Positions 7,531 to 16,632 of a stretch of 31,753 nucleotides of DNA are shown here, piece by piece. The notes under the pieces are model-generated. The model saw only the letters and a list, made by a program, of their open reading frames with translations. It did no database searches and had not been told where the DNA came from. Both the position numbers and the translations under genes were made by a program. This stretch comes from BOG-1363 sp043775355 (GTDB lineage: Bacteria; Planctomycetota; UBA11346). The stretch lies in the NCBI GenBank assembly GCA_043775355.1, contig JAYVSL010000247.1, positions 1 through 31,753 of the forward strand, in the 5' to 3' direction. Within the stretch, counting starts at the first letter, position 1; every line of letters begins with the position of its first letter.

Positions 7531-8700
7531 ATGGCACGCAGCACCGGCACTTATCACACCAGCGGCACACGCGACGAACCTGTCCGCGCCTTCGTGCCGC
7601 ATGCCCTTCCTCCGAGCAGGCCAGCCTTGGTGTTGGCGGGCGACTTGGAGCGTGCACATCAGCAGGCGGTTGCGGCGCTTGGACGGTTGGCGGTCGCCGG
7701 GCGGATGGTTCCGAGCGCGCAGTGGTTTCTCTATGGTTTTGTCCGTAAAGAGGCGCTGGTATCGTCGCAGATCGAAGGCACTCAGGCGACGTTCCAGGAC
7801 GTGGTCGAGTTCGAGGCCACTCGGCGAAACGAGCGGCCTGCTGATGTCGAGGAGGTTTGCAACTACGTCGAGGCGCTGACCTACGCTCGCAGCCAACTGG
7901 CGAATCCCAAAGGTTTGCCCTTAAGCAGTCGATTGCTCTCTCAGGCTCATGCCCGGTTGATGCGTGGGGTGCGTGGCGCTGAAAAACAGCCTGGGAAAAT
8001 CCGTACCAGTCAAAATTGGATTGGCGGTACGCGACCCGGCACCGCCAGATTTGTACCACCACCGCCAGAGCGAATTGCTGAGCTGTTGGGTGACCTCGAT
8101 CGTTGGCTGCATGCTACCGCTCATGTTTTGCCACCATTGGCGCGCGCAGGATTGGCGCACGTTCAGTTCGAAACTATTCATCCATTTCTTGATGGTAATG
8201 GTCGCATTGGGCGGCTATTGATCACCTTGTTGGTGGAACATTGGGGTTTGATGGATCAACCGCTGCTCTACTTAAGTTTAGCGTTCAAGCGCCATCGCTC
8301 GGTTTATTACGAGCGCCTTTCGGCGGTGCGGACAACGGGTGATTGGGAAGGTTGGATGGCGTTCTTTTTTGCCAGTGTGATCGAAGCCGCAGACGACGGC
8401 GTTCAGGCAGCGACGCGCATCTTCCGGCTGCTGGATGGTGATCGTCGACGCTTCATCGCGCTGCCCACGGCAACGGTCTCAGCACTGCGCTTGCTCGACC
8501 TCTTGCCGGAACATCCGATGGTCACGCTGGCGCTCGCTACCGAGCATTTGCAGACCAACAAGCCCACCGCTATCCGCACCATTCAAGCGCTGGAAGCGGC
8601 GGGCATCCTGCGTGAAATCACCGGCAAGGTACGCGACCGGATGTATGCGTATCATCAATATTTGGCGGTGTTGGGCGAGGATACGGAAGCATTGAAGTAA
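7531..8700 (+). CDS. Fic family protein with inhibitory helix and C-terminal winged helix
   Basis: This probable AMP-transferase (AMPylator) of the Fic fold has 389 residues from ATG 7531. The inhibitory-helix motif S-x-x-x-E-G is at 78-83 (SSQIEG). A Fic/DOC N-terminal domain surrounds it. The core motif HPFLDGNGR is complete at 217-225, including the catalytic His and the phosphate-binding GNGR. An N-terminal inhibitory helix makes it class II, expected to be autoinhibited. The last 70 or so residues look like a winged helix-turn-helix (NKPTAIRTIQALEAAGILREI). A TTG five codons upstream is also possible but lies inside the third operator-like repeat. No antitoxin gene is adjacent. Targets cannot be inferred. 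Confidence 0.93.
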   Translation: MARSTGTYHTSGTRDEPVRAFVPHALPPSRPALVLAGDLERAHQQAVAALGRLAVAGRMVPSAQWFLYGFVRKEALVSSQIEGTQATFQDVVEFEATRRNERPADVEEVCNYVEALTYARSQLANPKGLPLSSRLLSQAHARLMRGVRGAEKQPGKIRTSQNWIGGTRPGTARFVPPPPERIAELLGDLDRWLHATAHVLPPLARAGLAHVQFETIHPFLDGNGRIGRLLITLLVEHWGLMDQPLLYLSLAFKRHRSVYYERLSAVRTTGDWEGWMAFFFASVIEAADDGVQAATRIFRLLDGDRRRFIALPTATVSALRLLDLLPEHPMVTLALATEHLQTNKPTAIRTIQALEAAGILREITGKVRDRMYAYHQYLAVLGEDTEALK

Positions 8701-8724
8701 AGATGAGTAAAAGTCGAGAATCGA

Positions 8725-8770
8725 ATAAACGCATAAAGGAAGACCATATGGTCTTCCTTCATGCGTTTAT
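8725..8770. terminator. Strong bidirectional terminator-like palindrome
   Basis: The two 23-base arms (8725-8747 and 8748-8770) are complementary at 22 of 23 positions and meet at the centre catatg. The palindrome lies between the convergent ends of fic (+) and the SNF2 helicase (-). The ends of the stem are A/T-rich (ataaac...gtttat), giving U-rich 3' ends in both directions, as in shared intrinsic terminators. The total palindrome length is unusually long for a terminator. Confidence 0.8.
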
Positions 8771-8784
8771 CAGCCGCGTTGCTG

Positions 8785-11472
8785 TTACGCGCCAGCGCTG
8801 ACGGCCACTTCGAAGAGTTTTTCGACGTCGCCAGCTTCAAGCGCACGGGCAAGGCCTTCGAGCGCGAGGTCGCCGACTAAGCGGCGTTTCTCTGCCTGCA
8901 GGCGCAGCACGCGTTCTTCGATCGAGTTGTCGGTGACAATACGGTAGACCATCACCGGCTTATCTTGACCGATGCGGTAGGCACGGTCGGCGGCCTGATC
9001 TTCAGCGGCTGGATTCCACCACGGATCGAGAATGATGACGTAGTCGGCGGCGGTGAGGTTGAGTCCGACGCCACCGGCTTTCAGTGAGATCAGGAACAAC
9101 GGATCGTTACCCTTCTGGAACGCCTTGACCTTGGCCGAGCGATCGCGCGTACGACCGTCGAGGTACTGGAAGGTAAACTTTTCTTTTTCCAGCTCGGCCT
9201 GGACCACGGCCAAGAACTTAGTGAATGAACTGAACACCAGCGCGCGGTGGCCTTCGCTGATCAGTTCTTTCACCAGGTCCATGAACAATTCGACCTTCGC
9301 ACTGTCGATTTCTGGCGCACCGATCAGCGCAGGCGCACACGCGGCCTGACGTAGACGGGTGATGGCGGCAAGAATCGAAACGCGCGAACGCTCCAATCCT
9401 TTGGAACCCAGCAGGTCCATGACGCCGACGCGTTCTTTTTCCAACAGTTCGCGATAGAAACGTTCCTGGTCATCCGACATCTGTGCATGCAGCAAGATTT
9501 CGGTTTTCGGCGGAAGCTCGGTGGCCACTTCGCTCTTGATACGACGCAGGACGAACGGTGCGACGCGATCGCGGAGGCGGTTGATCGCCTCGGGATCGTC
9601 TTGCAACGTTTCTTTGAGGGTCTTGCGGCGACCAAGGAATCCCGGCATCAAGAAGTGGAAGATCGGCCACAGATCTTCAGCGCAGTTTTGCACTGGCGTA
9701 CCCGACAAACACATGCGGCGACGTGCGGCAAGTTTGAGCGCAGCGCGCGTGGTCTTCGCTTCAGGATTACGAATGACGTGCGCTTCGTCGAGAATCACCG
9801 TGCTGTATTCAATCGAAGACAGCAATTTGATATCGCGTTGCAGGATGTTGTAGCTGGTCAGCAACAAACCTTTTTTCGGCAGGCGCTCAGTCGACTTCAC
9901 GCGGTCAAGGCCAAGGTGCGTGTGCACGGGAACATCAGGACAGAATTTTTTGCATTCGTCGACCCAATTGTCGACCACCGAACGCGGCGCGACCACCAAG
10001 TGAACGCCCGGATCTTCGCGATGTCGATGCAGCACGAAAGTAATCGACTGCACGGTTTTACCCAAACCCATGTCGTCGGCGAGTACGCCACCAAGGCCGC
10101 GATTGCTGAGGAATACCATCCAGTCGAAACCGGCATGCTGATATTCACGCAGCGTGGCGTTGAGGCCCTTCGGCAATTCAACGTGTGGAATCGACGCGCC
10201 ACCCTTGGCCAAACTGGCGAGGTCGAGCGTGTCTGTGTCGAGTTCCATTTTGCCGCCGGCTTCGGCCAGCGAGACCGCCATGGCAGCGGCGTGACGTGGA
10301 ACGCGGACTTTACCGTTGTGTTCTTTTAGTCCGCCGAATTCCGACAACGTGCGATAGCGATTCAACCATTCGTCGTTGATGCGCGCGCGCAGGCCGTCTT
10401 TGAACACCATGACGTTTTGGCCACGGGCGGCGTTCTTGAGCAATTCTTTGATCGGCACCAAGCGGCCGTCGACCAACGCTTCGATTTCCAGTTCCAAGTA
10501 ATCGTCGTGGGCGACAACTTTGGCGGTGGTGACGATGTCGGTTGGCGGACGTCCACGGTGCAGGCGTTCTTGGCCACGGATTTCCCAGCCTTGCAGATTC
10601 GGAATCACTTGGGCCAGAAAACGATCCGCAGCGTCACCGTCAGCAACGAAACCAAACGCGCCGCGTCGTTGAACCAGCGCGCCGCGTTTAATGAATTCAT
10701 TGCAGCGTTGCAGTTCAAGATCGCGATCGCGTTCGCATTTGAGAATGTTGCCGTTTTTGTCCTCGGCGACGATCAGACCAATACGCTCCAGCGGATCAAT
10801 TTCTGGCAAATCATCGTGATAACGGAATTTAACGTTTCCGCACAGACGCGAATCAACTTCGTACATTTCCAGAATCGGCTGCGGACGACCGCGCACTTGT
10901 TTGGCGCGATCGGCTTGCGGTGGAACTTGACCAGCATGCGCCAGCACGCTGCGCCAGGGATCGCGCACTAACCATTCTTTTGGCACCATGATGGGGCCAT
11001 GCATCAACGGATCGAGGTGTTCCGCTGGTCCGGTCCATTCCAAAGGAATGATGCGACCACGGAAAACAATGTTGGGACCAGGGATTAACCACACGTTCGC
11101 GACGGCGGCGCCACCGACTTCTAAATACAGACGAACTTTTTCGCCTTTATCTTCCATCATTAAGCGTGGGCTGCGCGGACTGCCCTCAATGACGCACGGG
11201 TAGGTTTGATGATCGATGATCATCAACGGCGGTGGATGAATGCCGCGCACTTGCGTCAACGCGCGTTGGATCGAATCCATTTCGTGTAGTGGTTCGCTGC
11301 GAACTCCTGAAGAGCCTTCGACCACCAACGTGCGCGTGCGTTTGCAACCCGGTAGCACGCGGCTGAGGGTCAGGATGACTTGACCAGTGCCCTTGGGGGT
11401 GGACGGACGGCCAGCATCAGATGAGGACGTAGATAAAGCAGGACCAGGCATGGCCAATTCCGTTGCTAACAT
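8785..11472 (-). CDS. SNF2-family DEAH/D-box helicase
   Basis: This is an ATP-dependent DNA translocase of the SNF2/RapA-like superfamily 2 group, 895 residues long. The C-terminal half carries the full motor: Walker A DDMGLGKT near 464, DEAH near 560, SGTPVQN soon after, ALVFSSF, and the closing block SLKAGGVGLNLTAADYVIIL with WWNPAAEDQAADRAYRIGQ. The N-terminal 420 residues contain no recognisable SWIM zinc-binding cysteine cluster or other domain; they are mostly beta-type with several charged segments. The gene is monocistronic: it is divergent from pgl and convergent with fic. ATG 11472 is used; ATG 11451 is possible and neither has a strong ribosome binding site. Its precise role (transcription recycling, repair or remodelling) is not evident. 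Confidence 0.93.
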   Translation of the reverse strand: MLATELAMPGPALSTSSSDAGRPSTPKGTGQVILTLSRVLPGCKRTRTLVVEGSSGVRSEPLHEMDSIQRALTQVRGIHPPPLMIIDHQTYPCVIEGSPRSPRLMMEDKGEKVRLYLEVGGAAVANVWLIPGPNIVFRGRIIPLEWTGPAEHLDPLMHGPIMVPKEWLVRDPWRSVLAHAGQVPPQADRAKQVRGRPQPILEMYEVDSRLCGNVKFRYHDDLPEIDPLERIGLIVAEDKNGNILKCERDRDLELQRCNEFIKRGALVQRRGAFGFVADGDAADRFLAQVIPNLQGWEIRGQERLHRGRPPTDIVTTAKVVAHDDYLELEIEALVDGRLVPIKELLKNAARGQNVMVFKDGLRARINDEWLNRYRTLSEFGGLKEHNGKVRVPRHAAAMAVSLAEAGGKMELDTDTLDLASLAKGGASIPHVELPKGLNATLREYQHAGFDWMVFLSNRGLGGVLADDMGLGKTVQSITFVLHRHREDPGVHLVVAPRSVVDNWVDECKKFCPDVPVHTHLGLDRVKSTERLPKKGLLLTSYNILQRDIKLLSSIEYSTVILDEAHVIRNPEAKTTRAALKLAARRRMCLSGTPVQNCAEDLWPIFHFLMPGFLGRRKTLKETLQDDPEAINRLRDRVAPFVLRRIKSEVATELPPKTEILLHAQMSDDQERFYRELLEKERVGVMDLLGSKGLERSRVSILAAITRLRQAACAPALIGAPEIDSAKVELFMDLVKELISEGHRALVFSSFTKFLAVVQAELEKEKFTFQYLDGRTRDRSAKVKAFQKGNDPLFLISLKAGGVGLNLTAADYVIILDPWWNPAAEDQAADRAYRIGQDKPVMVYRIVTDNSIEERVLRLQAEKRRLVGDLALEGLARALEAGDVEKLFEVAVSAGA

Positions 11473-11501
11473 TTCCGACGGTGGGCGGGTCGACTCACTT
11501 G

Positions 11502-11522
11502 AGAAGCCTCAGCGAGGCTTCT
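11502..11522. other. Hairpin in the SNF2/pgl divergent intergenic region
   Basis: A perfect 9-base stem with a 3-base loop (agaagcctc, agc, gaggcttct) lies 30 bases upstream of the SNF2 helicase start. It would fall in the 5' leader of that gene or the upstream region of pgl. No U-run follows in either direction, so it is not a convincing terminator. Confidence 0.5.
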
Positions 11523-11739
11523 GCGGGGTCTCCCAGGTACGGCCCCGTCAGGGGTGGAGGGCGCACGGTAACCGCTAAATCACCGCCGCAAGAAGGGAAT
11601 AAGACCATCTCTAACGCAGCGTTTGCTGTAGGGTCGATATCGTGAAGGTAAAACGTGCTGCGAATGACGGTTGTGACCGAAACGGCAAGCTCACAGGTGA
11701 GGGGGTTGCCAAGCCAATCGCTGCTGCAAGGTCCGCTCC

Positions 11740-12420
11740 ATGTTACCGTATCAGCCCAGCACGGTCGCCGAAGCGCTCCACTCCATCCTTGATCAAGCGG
11801 CTGTCAGTCGTGGTCGTGCGACCTTGGCCATCCCAGGCGGTCGCTCTCCTGGGCCGGTGTTGACCGCGCTGGCAGGAATATGCGAGCCATATCTCCGCGA
11901 ACGCCTGCATTTACTGTGGTTAGATGAGCGCGCCGTGCCGCTTGGTCACGCCGATCGCAACGATGCTCCAACGCTGGCAGCGTGGCAGGCCGGCGGTGCG
12001 CTTCCTGCTTTCGTATATCCGATGCCGGCCGAGCGCAGCGATTTAGACGCCGCAGCAGTGGATTACGCCGCTCAATTAGCGGTCGCGACCGGCGGCAGTC
12101 GAGCTTTGGACGCCTGTTTGATCGGCATTGGCGAAGACGGGCACCTCGCCAGTTTGTTTCCCGATCATGCGGGATTGAAGGAATTGGCCGACGTTTTCGC
12201 GATTGAGGATAGCCCGAAGCCGCCATCGCGGAGGCTGTCGTTGTCCTTGCCGATTTTACATCGAGCCGCTCATTGCTTGGTGATCGCTTTGGGCGCCGCC
12301 AAAGGCCATATCGCCGTGCGTGCGCAACGCGGGCCAGATTCAGCGATTCCCGTCAGTTTATTGCCACGCGAACGGACGGTGTGGTATGTGGATGATGCTG
12401 CGGCCGCAGCTATGTGCTGA
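11740..12420 (+). CDS. pgl: 6-phosphogluconolactonase
   Basis: This cytoplasmic enzyme hydrolyses 6-phosphogluconolactone to 6-phosphogluconate, the second step of the oxidative pentose phosphate pathway. The 226-residue protein has the family motifs: IPGGRSP near residue 29 (phosphate loop), LDERAVPLGHADRN near 59-72, and the catalytic GIGEDGHLASLFPDH near 128-142, whose His is the general base. Length and order fit a free-standing DevB/SOL-type lactonase of the glucosamine-6-phosphate isomerase fold. aagg lies about 8 bases before the ATG. No zwf or gnd is adjacent. A membrane protein gene follows after 180 bases that include a possible terminator. Confidence 0.93.
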   Translation: MLPYQPSTVAEALHSILDQAAVSRGRATLAIPGGRSPGPVLTALAGICEPYLRERLHLLWLDERAVPLGHADRNDAPTLAAWQAGGALPAFVYPMPAERSDLDAAAVDYAAQLAVATGGSRALDACLIGIGEDGHLASLFPDHAGLKELADVFAIEDSPKPPSRRLSLSLPILHRAAHCLVIALGAAKGHIAVRAQRGPDSAIPVSLLPRERTVWYVDDAAAAAMC

Positions 12421-12500
12421 AAACGCGAAGGCGCACGAACTGACGGCGCGTGCACAGCGCAGCGTATTTTTCAGCCTTTTATAGAAATTCACGCCCTGAA

Positions 12501-12536
12501 AGAAAGAGAACCAGAGGTTCTTTCTGGGGATGTTTT
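12501..12536 (+). terminator. Possible intrinsic terminator after pgl
   Basis: About 80 bases after pgl, agaaagagaacc can pair with ggttctttct around an aga loop, with a two-base bulge. It is followed shortly by tgttttaatt. The stem is imperfect and the U-run short, so this is only a candidate. Confidence 0.4.
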
Positions 12537-12600
12537 AATTGAGGAGTTGACGAGCTTACGAAATAAGTTATCTATCGTTATCATACAAAAGGAGCTCGCC

Positions 12601-13305
12601 ATGACCTCGTCCGTCGTTGCCTCGAATCACATACCTTCTGCCCCACGCTTGCCGCTATGGCTGAAGCTGGCTTATACGGGATTTCTCGCCGTTTTAATTC
12701 CGGTGTATTGGCAGAATTATGGCCCCACCAATTTTCTCTACTTTTGTGACGTCGCGCTCTTGCTGACGTTGATCGGCATATGGTGTGAGTCGTCGCTCAT
12801 TATCTCGATGGCGGCGGTCGGCATCCTGGCGCCGCAGGTGTTGTGGGTGGTCGATTTCGTTTTTGGATTATGCGGGGGTCACTTGACGGGCATGACGGAT
12901 TACATGTTTAATCATGATAAGGCGGTTTTTTTGCGTGGACTATCGCTGTTTCACGGCTGGCTGCCATTCTTGTTGCTCTATTTGGTGTGGCGTTTGGGTT
13001 ATGATCGCCGAGCCTTCAAAAGCTGGACGGTGTTGGCGTGGATGTTGATTTTGTTGTGTTATTTCGTCATGCCTGGCCCACGCGTTGACGCAGCGCAGAT
13101 CGCCACGCCGGTAAACATTAACTATGTTCACGGGATGAGCGACACGGCCGCTCAGACATGGATGCATCCGTTAGCGTGGCTTAGTTTATTGCTGGTTGGA
13201 ATACCGCTCCTGATTTGCTTGCCAGTCCATTTCGCTTTGCGCTGGTGTTTTACTCGCGTTCACGAGGTCAATACGGGTGTTTTGGCAAGGGCCAAATGCG
13301 GATAA
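12601..13305 (+). CDS. Polytopic membrane protein of unknown function
   Basis: This 234-residue protein has about six hydrophobic segments: roughly 20-37, 45-62, 65-88, 117-137, 147-162 and 196-220. ATG 12601 is chosen because aaaggag lies 8 bases upstream; the open frame extends 18 codons further without a better start. Conserved-looking loops include NYGPTNFLYFCDVALLLTLIG, FHGWLPFLLLYLVWRLGYDRR and a segment with PVNINYVHGM before a Trp-rich stretch (TWMHPLAW). I associate this layout with a family of membrane proteins of unknown function in planctomycetes and relatives, from memory only. No catalytic motif is evident. It lies between pgl and a secreted Pro/Ala-rich protein gene. Confidence 0.8.
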   Translation: MTSSVVASNHIPSAPRLPLWLKLAYTGFLAVLIPVYWQNYGPTNFLYFCDVALLLTLIGIWCESSLIISMAAVGILAPQVLWVVDFVFGLCGGHLTGMTDYMFNHDKAVFLRGLSLFHGWLPFLLLYLVWRLGYDRRAFKSWTVLAWMLILLCYFVMPGPRVDAAQIATPVNINYVHGMSDTAAQTWMHPLAWLSLLLVGIPLLICLPVHFALRWCFTRVHEVNTGVLARAKCG

Positions 13306-13448
13306 TGTGAGTCCCTGGTTACCGACCACAGTGGCTGTGTTTGCAACACCGTTATCCGATGGCGGAGGGTGACCTTGCTGCGGACAGGCCGCTGCCTCAA
13401 ATACCTCCCCGGTCTACCCTGACCCTCTGTGCCCCCTGGAGCTCCGCC

Positions 13449-14276
13449 ATGTTCCTGACCCGCGTGTCTGTCCTGTCCTTATGGTTGGTGCCAGCCGTTG
13501 CCCTCGTTGCTGCGGAAAAACCGCATCCTGGCACGACTCGCTCGAATCCACCAACCGTGGCAGTCAGCGGAGCTTACCTGATTGATAAGACCATTCCCGC
13601 CTATGGAGTCGTAAATCAGGTCCCGCATTACAGTGAAAGCCGTGCGAATGTGCTGTATTTAGAGGTTCATCAGGTATTGGCTGACGTCGAAAGTCAGGTC
13701 ATGTCAGGTGTCGCGGCACCGGTATCAGGAGTTGATGCAAAGAAGAAGGACAAAGATCAAGCGCCAGCGATTCCTGTCGGCGACGCTCGGCTCACGGATC
13801 TTCTCAAGCGTTTAGTGGAACTTGATGCACGTATTTCTTATCGCACTTATTTGGAACAGTGGCACATCGATAGTAGTTTTGCGGACTTGAGTCGTGCTAC
13901 CGAAATGCTGGTTTTGAGTAACCAGATTGGTGCGGATACGGCTCAAAAGATCCAACAAGCCAAGCCGAAAGCTCAACCAGAAGCTGCGCCCGCCGCTGTT
14001 CAACGGGTGGTAAAACCAGTCGTTCCTGAGAAAGCCGCTCCAAAAGTTCCAGAAGTGGTTGTTCCAGCCGCCCCTAAAGCTCCCGAAGCCGTTGCCGTTC
14101 CAGTGGCCCCCGAAGCCCCGGTTGCCCCAGCGGCCCCCGAAGTTCCGGCTGCTGCGGCTCCCGAGGCCCCAGCCGCCCCTGAAGTTCCAGCCGCTGCTCC
14201 CGCTGCTTCTGAACCAGCTCCAGTTGAACCAGCTCCAGTTGAGCCACCTGCTGCCGAGCCACCTGCCGACAAGTAA
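13449..14276 (+). CDS. Secreted protein with Pro/Ala/Glu-rich repeat tail
   Basis: This 275-residue protein begins with a signal peptide (about residues 1-22, FLTRVSVLSLWLVPAVALVAA). ATG 13449 is preferred over an ATG 108 bases upstream because the hydrophobic core then begins immediately and ggag lies a few bases before it. Residues 30-170 form a globular region with no family I recognise. Residues 175-275 are a low-complexity tail of tandem units such as APEAPAAPEVPAA and EPAPVEP, rich in Pro, Ala and Glu. Such tails usually span the periplasm or cell envelope. The tail DNA is itself repetitive (variants of ccagccgcccctgaagttcc) and is prone to copy-number change. mnmA follows after 100 bases. 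Confidence 0.75.
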   Translation: MFLTRVSVLSLWLVPAVALVAAEKPHPGTTRSNPPTVAVSGAYLIDKTIPAYGVVNQVPHYSESRANVLYLEVHQVLADVESQVMSGVAAPVSGVDAKKKDKDQAPAIPVGDARLTDLLKRLVELDARISYRTYLEQWHIDSSFADLSRATEMLVLSNQIGADTAQKIQQAKPKAQPEAAPAAVQRVVKPVVPEKAAPKVPEVVVPAAPKAPEAVAVPVAPEAPVAPAAPEVPAAAAPEAPAAPEVPAAAPAASEPAPVEPAPVEPPAAEPPADK

Positions 14277-14376
14277 GTGACTGTTCAAGAGTAAGCATGG
14301 CTCGCGTGAGTGTCTTGGAAGGTCCGTGTCGTAGCGGTATGCTTTTCTTGGTCATTCCCTAGCCTCCGCGCCCATT

Positions 14377-15495
14377 ATGGCACGCATCGTTGTTGGTATG
14401 AGTGGTGGAGTCGACTCCAGCCTGAGTGCAGCGTTGCTGCGCGAGCAGGGCCATGAGGTCGTTGGGGTCACTATGCAATTGTGGCCGTGCGCTGAACAAG
14501 ACGGCGGCTTTACGCGCGAAGATTCGTGCTGCTCTCCAACCGAAACCATCGACGCTCGCGCGGTGGCTCAAGGTGCTGGCATTCGTCACTATGTCGTTGA
14601 CATGGTGGATGGTTTTCGTCGTGGTGTGGTTGATGGATTTGTCGCGGCTTACGCGGCTGGCCAGACGCCGAATCCCTGCGTGCGCTGTAATGAGAAAATA
14701 AAATTTGGTTCATTGTGGGAACATGCCCAGCGCCTGGGTGCCGAACAAGTTGCTACCGGACATTATGCACGAGTGACGCGTGCCTTCGATCGCTACGTCC
14801 TGCGCACTGCCGTTGATCGCATCAAAGATCAGACGTATTTTCTCTTTAGTTTGACGCAGGAACAGCTCGCGGCGGCGCATTTTCCTGTAGGTGGATTGAC
14901 GAAGGACGAGGTTCGTGCGGCATCACGAACTCGTGGCATCGCTACCGCCGATAAGCAAGAATCGCAGGACATTTGTTTCATCGGTCATGAAGGGATCGCA
15001 GGCTTTTTGCGCGAACAAGTTCCTGAAGCATTTCAGCCCGGTCCAATTATTCATGTCGATGGCCAACGCTTGGGCGAACATCAGGGATTGGCGGCTTATA
15101 CCCTTGGTCAACGCAAAGGCCTCGGCGTTGCATGGCATGATCCGCTATTCGTGGTGCGACTCGATCACGCGAACAACACCGTGGTTTTAGGGCCTCGCAC
15201 AGAATTATTCGTCGACGAATTACCGCTCACCGATTGCACTTGGCACCTTGGCGATCTGCCGAGCGAAGGTCTGCCATGCAGCGTGCGCATGCGTCATCGC
15301 GGACGACTCGTGCCGGCACGAATCGTGGTGCGTGCTGGAAACGGCCCAGGCGGATTGCCCAATGCTTCGGTGCATTTTGCTGAACCGCAGCAACGCATCA
15401 ATGCTGGCCAAGCGTGCGTGGCTTATGATGACCGGGAAGACTTGTGCCTGGGTGGCGGTTGGATTGCCCATGCAGAAAAAGATTTAGTGCACTGA
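14377..15495 (+). CDS. mnmA: tRNA-specific 2-thiouridylase MnmA
   Basis: This enzyme adds sulfur to C2 of the wobble uridine in tRNAs for Lys, Glu and Gln, using activated persulfide and ATP. The 372-residue protein is full length. The PP-loop SGGVDSS is at 9-15, catalytic Cys101 lies in NPCVRCN, and the second catalytic Cys200 lies in QDICFIGHEG. A family-typical ATGHYARV is at about 126-133, and the C-terminal beta-barrel segments GLAAYTLGQRKGLGV and VLGPRTELF are present. An unusual Cys pair (Cys51-Cys52) lies in the region following the PP-loop. The gene follows the Pro/Ala-rich protein and is followed by a small lipoprotein. Confidence 0.97.
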   Translation: MARIVVGMSGGVDSSLSAALLREQGHEVVGVTMQLWPCAEQDGGFTREDSCCSPTETIDARAVAQGAGIRHYVVDMVDGFRRGVVDGFVAAYAAGQTPNPCVRCNEKIKFGSLWEHAQRLGAEQVATGHYARVTRAFDRYVLRTAVDRIKDQTYFLFSLTQEQLAAAHFPVGGLTKDEVRAASRTRGIATADKQESQDICFIGHEGIAGFLREQVPEAFQPGPIIHVDGQRLGEHQGLAAYTLGQRKGLGVAWHDPLFVVRLDHANNTVVLGPRTELFVDELPLTDCTWHLGDLPSEGLPCSVRMRHRGRLVPARIVVRAGNGPGGLPNASVHFAEPQQRINAGQACVAYDDREDLCLGGGWIAHAEKDLVH

Positions 15496-15541
15496 AGTCA
15501 TTTGGTCTTGCGTCAGTTACGGTGTGAAAAAGAGAGAAAAA

Positions 15542-15994
15542 ATGCCGACGTTACGAGGGTGGTTACAGCTGTGTGCGGTGATGGTGGTGTTTGGCTGCCA
15601 AGCTCACACTCCACCTGATGACGCGGTAGCAGCGCGTTTACGCATAGCCGTTCAAGCAACGTGTACGGCAATGGCGCTACCAATAGAAGAACAGCCAACG
15701 GGAAGAGCGCTCGATGATCAGGTAGGATTATTGGCCATGCGTTTATCGGCGGAGCGCGTCAGCACGATTGATAGCGGCACCTTCGATCGACAAGTGGTAG
15801 TTGAAGCTTTTCAGGCAGCGTTGAAGCGCCGAGCAGCACGACAATCTACCAGCCAGGCACCGCGATTATTGGTATTTTTAATTGAGAAAACCCCGCAATG
15901 GTCAAACGATCAGATCTTGTTGGCTTCCGCTTTGCTCGCGCAGTTTGAAAATGAAGCACAGATGAATCCGACGTCACCTGGGCTGGTACGTTGA
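15542..15994 (+). CDS. Small putative lipoprotein
   Basis: This 150-residue protein has an N-terminal hydrophobic stretch ending in VVFGC, so Cys19 could be lipidated, although Phe at -2 is atypical for a lipobox. ATG 15542 has agagagaa just upstream; a GTG six codons earlier (15524) would add a basic KKREK segment. The mature part is helical and charged, with no recognised domain or conserved motif. It follows mnmA by 46 bases on the same strand. I do not recognise a family. Confidence 0.6.
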   Translation: MPTLRGWLQLCAVMVVFGCQAHTPPDDAVAARLRIAVQATCTAMALPIEEQPTGRALDDQVGLLAMRLSAERVSTIDSGTFDRQVVVEAFQAALKRRAARQSTSQAPRLLVFLIEKTPQWSNDQILLASALLAQFENEAQMNPTSPGLVR

Positions 15995-16080
15995 TTTTTC
16001 ACAGGAATTTAACCCCTTGGAGATGACCATCGTAATCGCTACCAAGCGCCGGTTGGAGATCCAATAATGGATGGATGTAG

Positions 16081-16632
16081 TTACTTTTGCAGATCATGCC
16101 AACAGCCACCCTGGCGCGGAATCATCACGCGTGGGGCGTCGGCAAGATCGCGCGCGATTGCCACGACAATACCGAGGTCTTCCAGATGGGTTTCGGAACC
16201 ATCGACTAACACCGCGCCGGCGCAGCCGGCCTGCGCCGCAGCCTGAGCATCGTTCGCGTTGGTGCCGATAAGCCAGCTGCCAGGAAGATCGATGTCCAAC
16301 TCGCGCGCTGCGGTTAGCAACATGCCTGGGCGTGGTTTGCGCCAGGACGCCGGACGATCCGGTAAGGCCGCATACACCGCTTCTAACTTACCACCCAACT
16401 GAGAAATCTTATTTTGTAATTCTTGACTGAATTCAGCGAAATCTTCGGTTTCAACGGGTGGACGATCGGTGATCGCTATCACCGAAACGCCGCGATCCCG
16501 CAAACGACGAAGCGCCAAGCCAACATCTGGGAGTAAGACATCTGGCGCCCAGGCCGCCACCAATACGCCTGGGATCTCAACGAAAAGGGCGATGCGGGTC
16601 ATGCGCCAGAGTGTTGACGCACACGACGACAT
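16081..16632 (-). CDS. HAD-like protein with degenerate catalytic motifs
   Basis: This 183-residue protein has the layout of HAD-IIIA phosphatases such as GmhB/histidinol phosphatase. The nucleophile motif, normally F-L-D-x-D-G-V-I, reads FVEIPGVL: Asp to Glu19 and the second Asp to Pro21. Motif II is AITDRPPV, motif III KPRPGM (Lys99) is kept, and motif IV IGTNANDAQAAAQAGC has Thr124 for the first Asp while Asp128 is kept. The fold should be intact but classic phosphatase chemistry is unlikely. The ATG has ggag 7 bases upstream; ATG 16602 is an alternative start. It is divergent from the GT4 gene, with an inverted repeat between them. Confidence 0.8.
   Translation of the reverse strand: MSSCASTLWRMTRIALFVEIPGVLVAAWAPDVLLPDVGLALRRLRDRGVSVIAITDRPPVETEDFAEFSQELQNKISQLGGKLEAVYAALPDRPASWRKPRPGMLLTAARELDIDLPGSWLIGTNANDAQAAAQAGCAGAVLVDGSETHLEDLGIVVAIARDLADAPRVMIPRQGGCWHDLQK

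Noticed and set aside
9487..10329. Long open frame antisense to the SNF2 helicase
   Set aside because: It lies wholly inside a well-supported gene and shows no family motif; GC-rich codon usage explains it.
13812..14288. Gly/Ser/Trp-rich antisense frame
   Set aside because: It is the reverse of the Pro/Ala repeat tail and a by-product of its low-complexity DNA.
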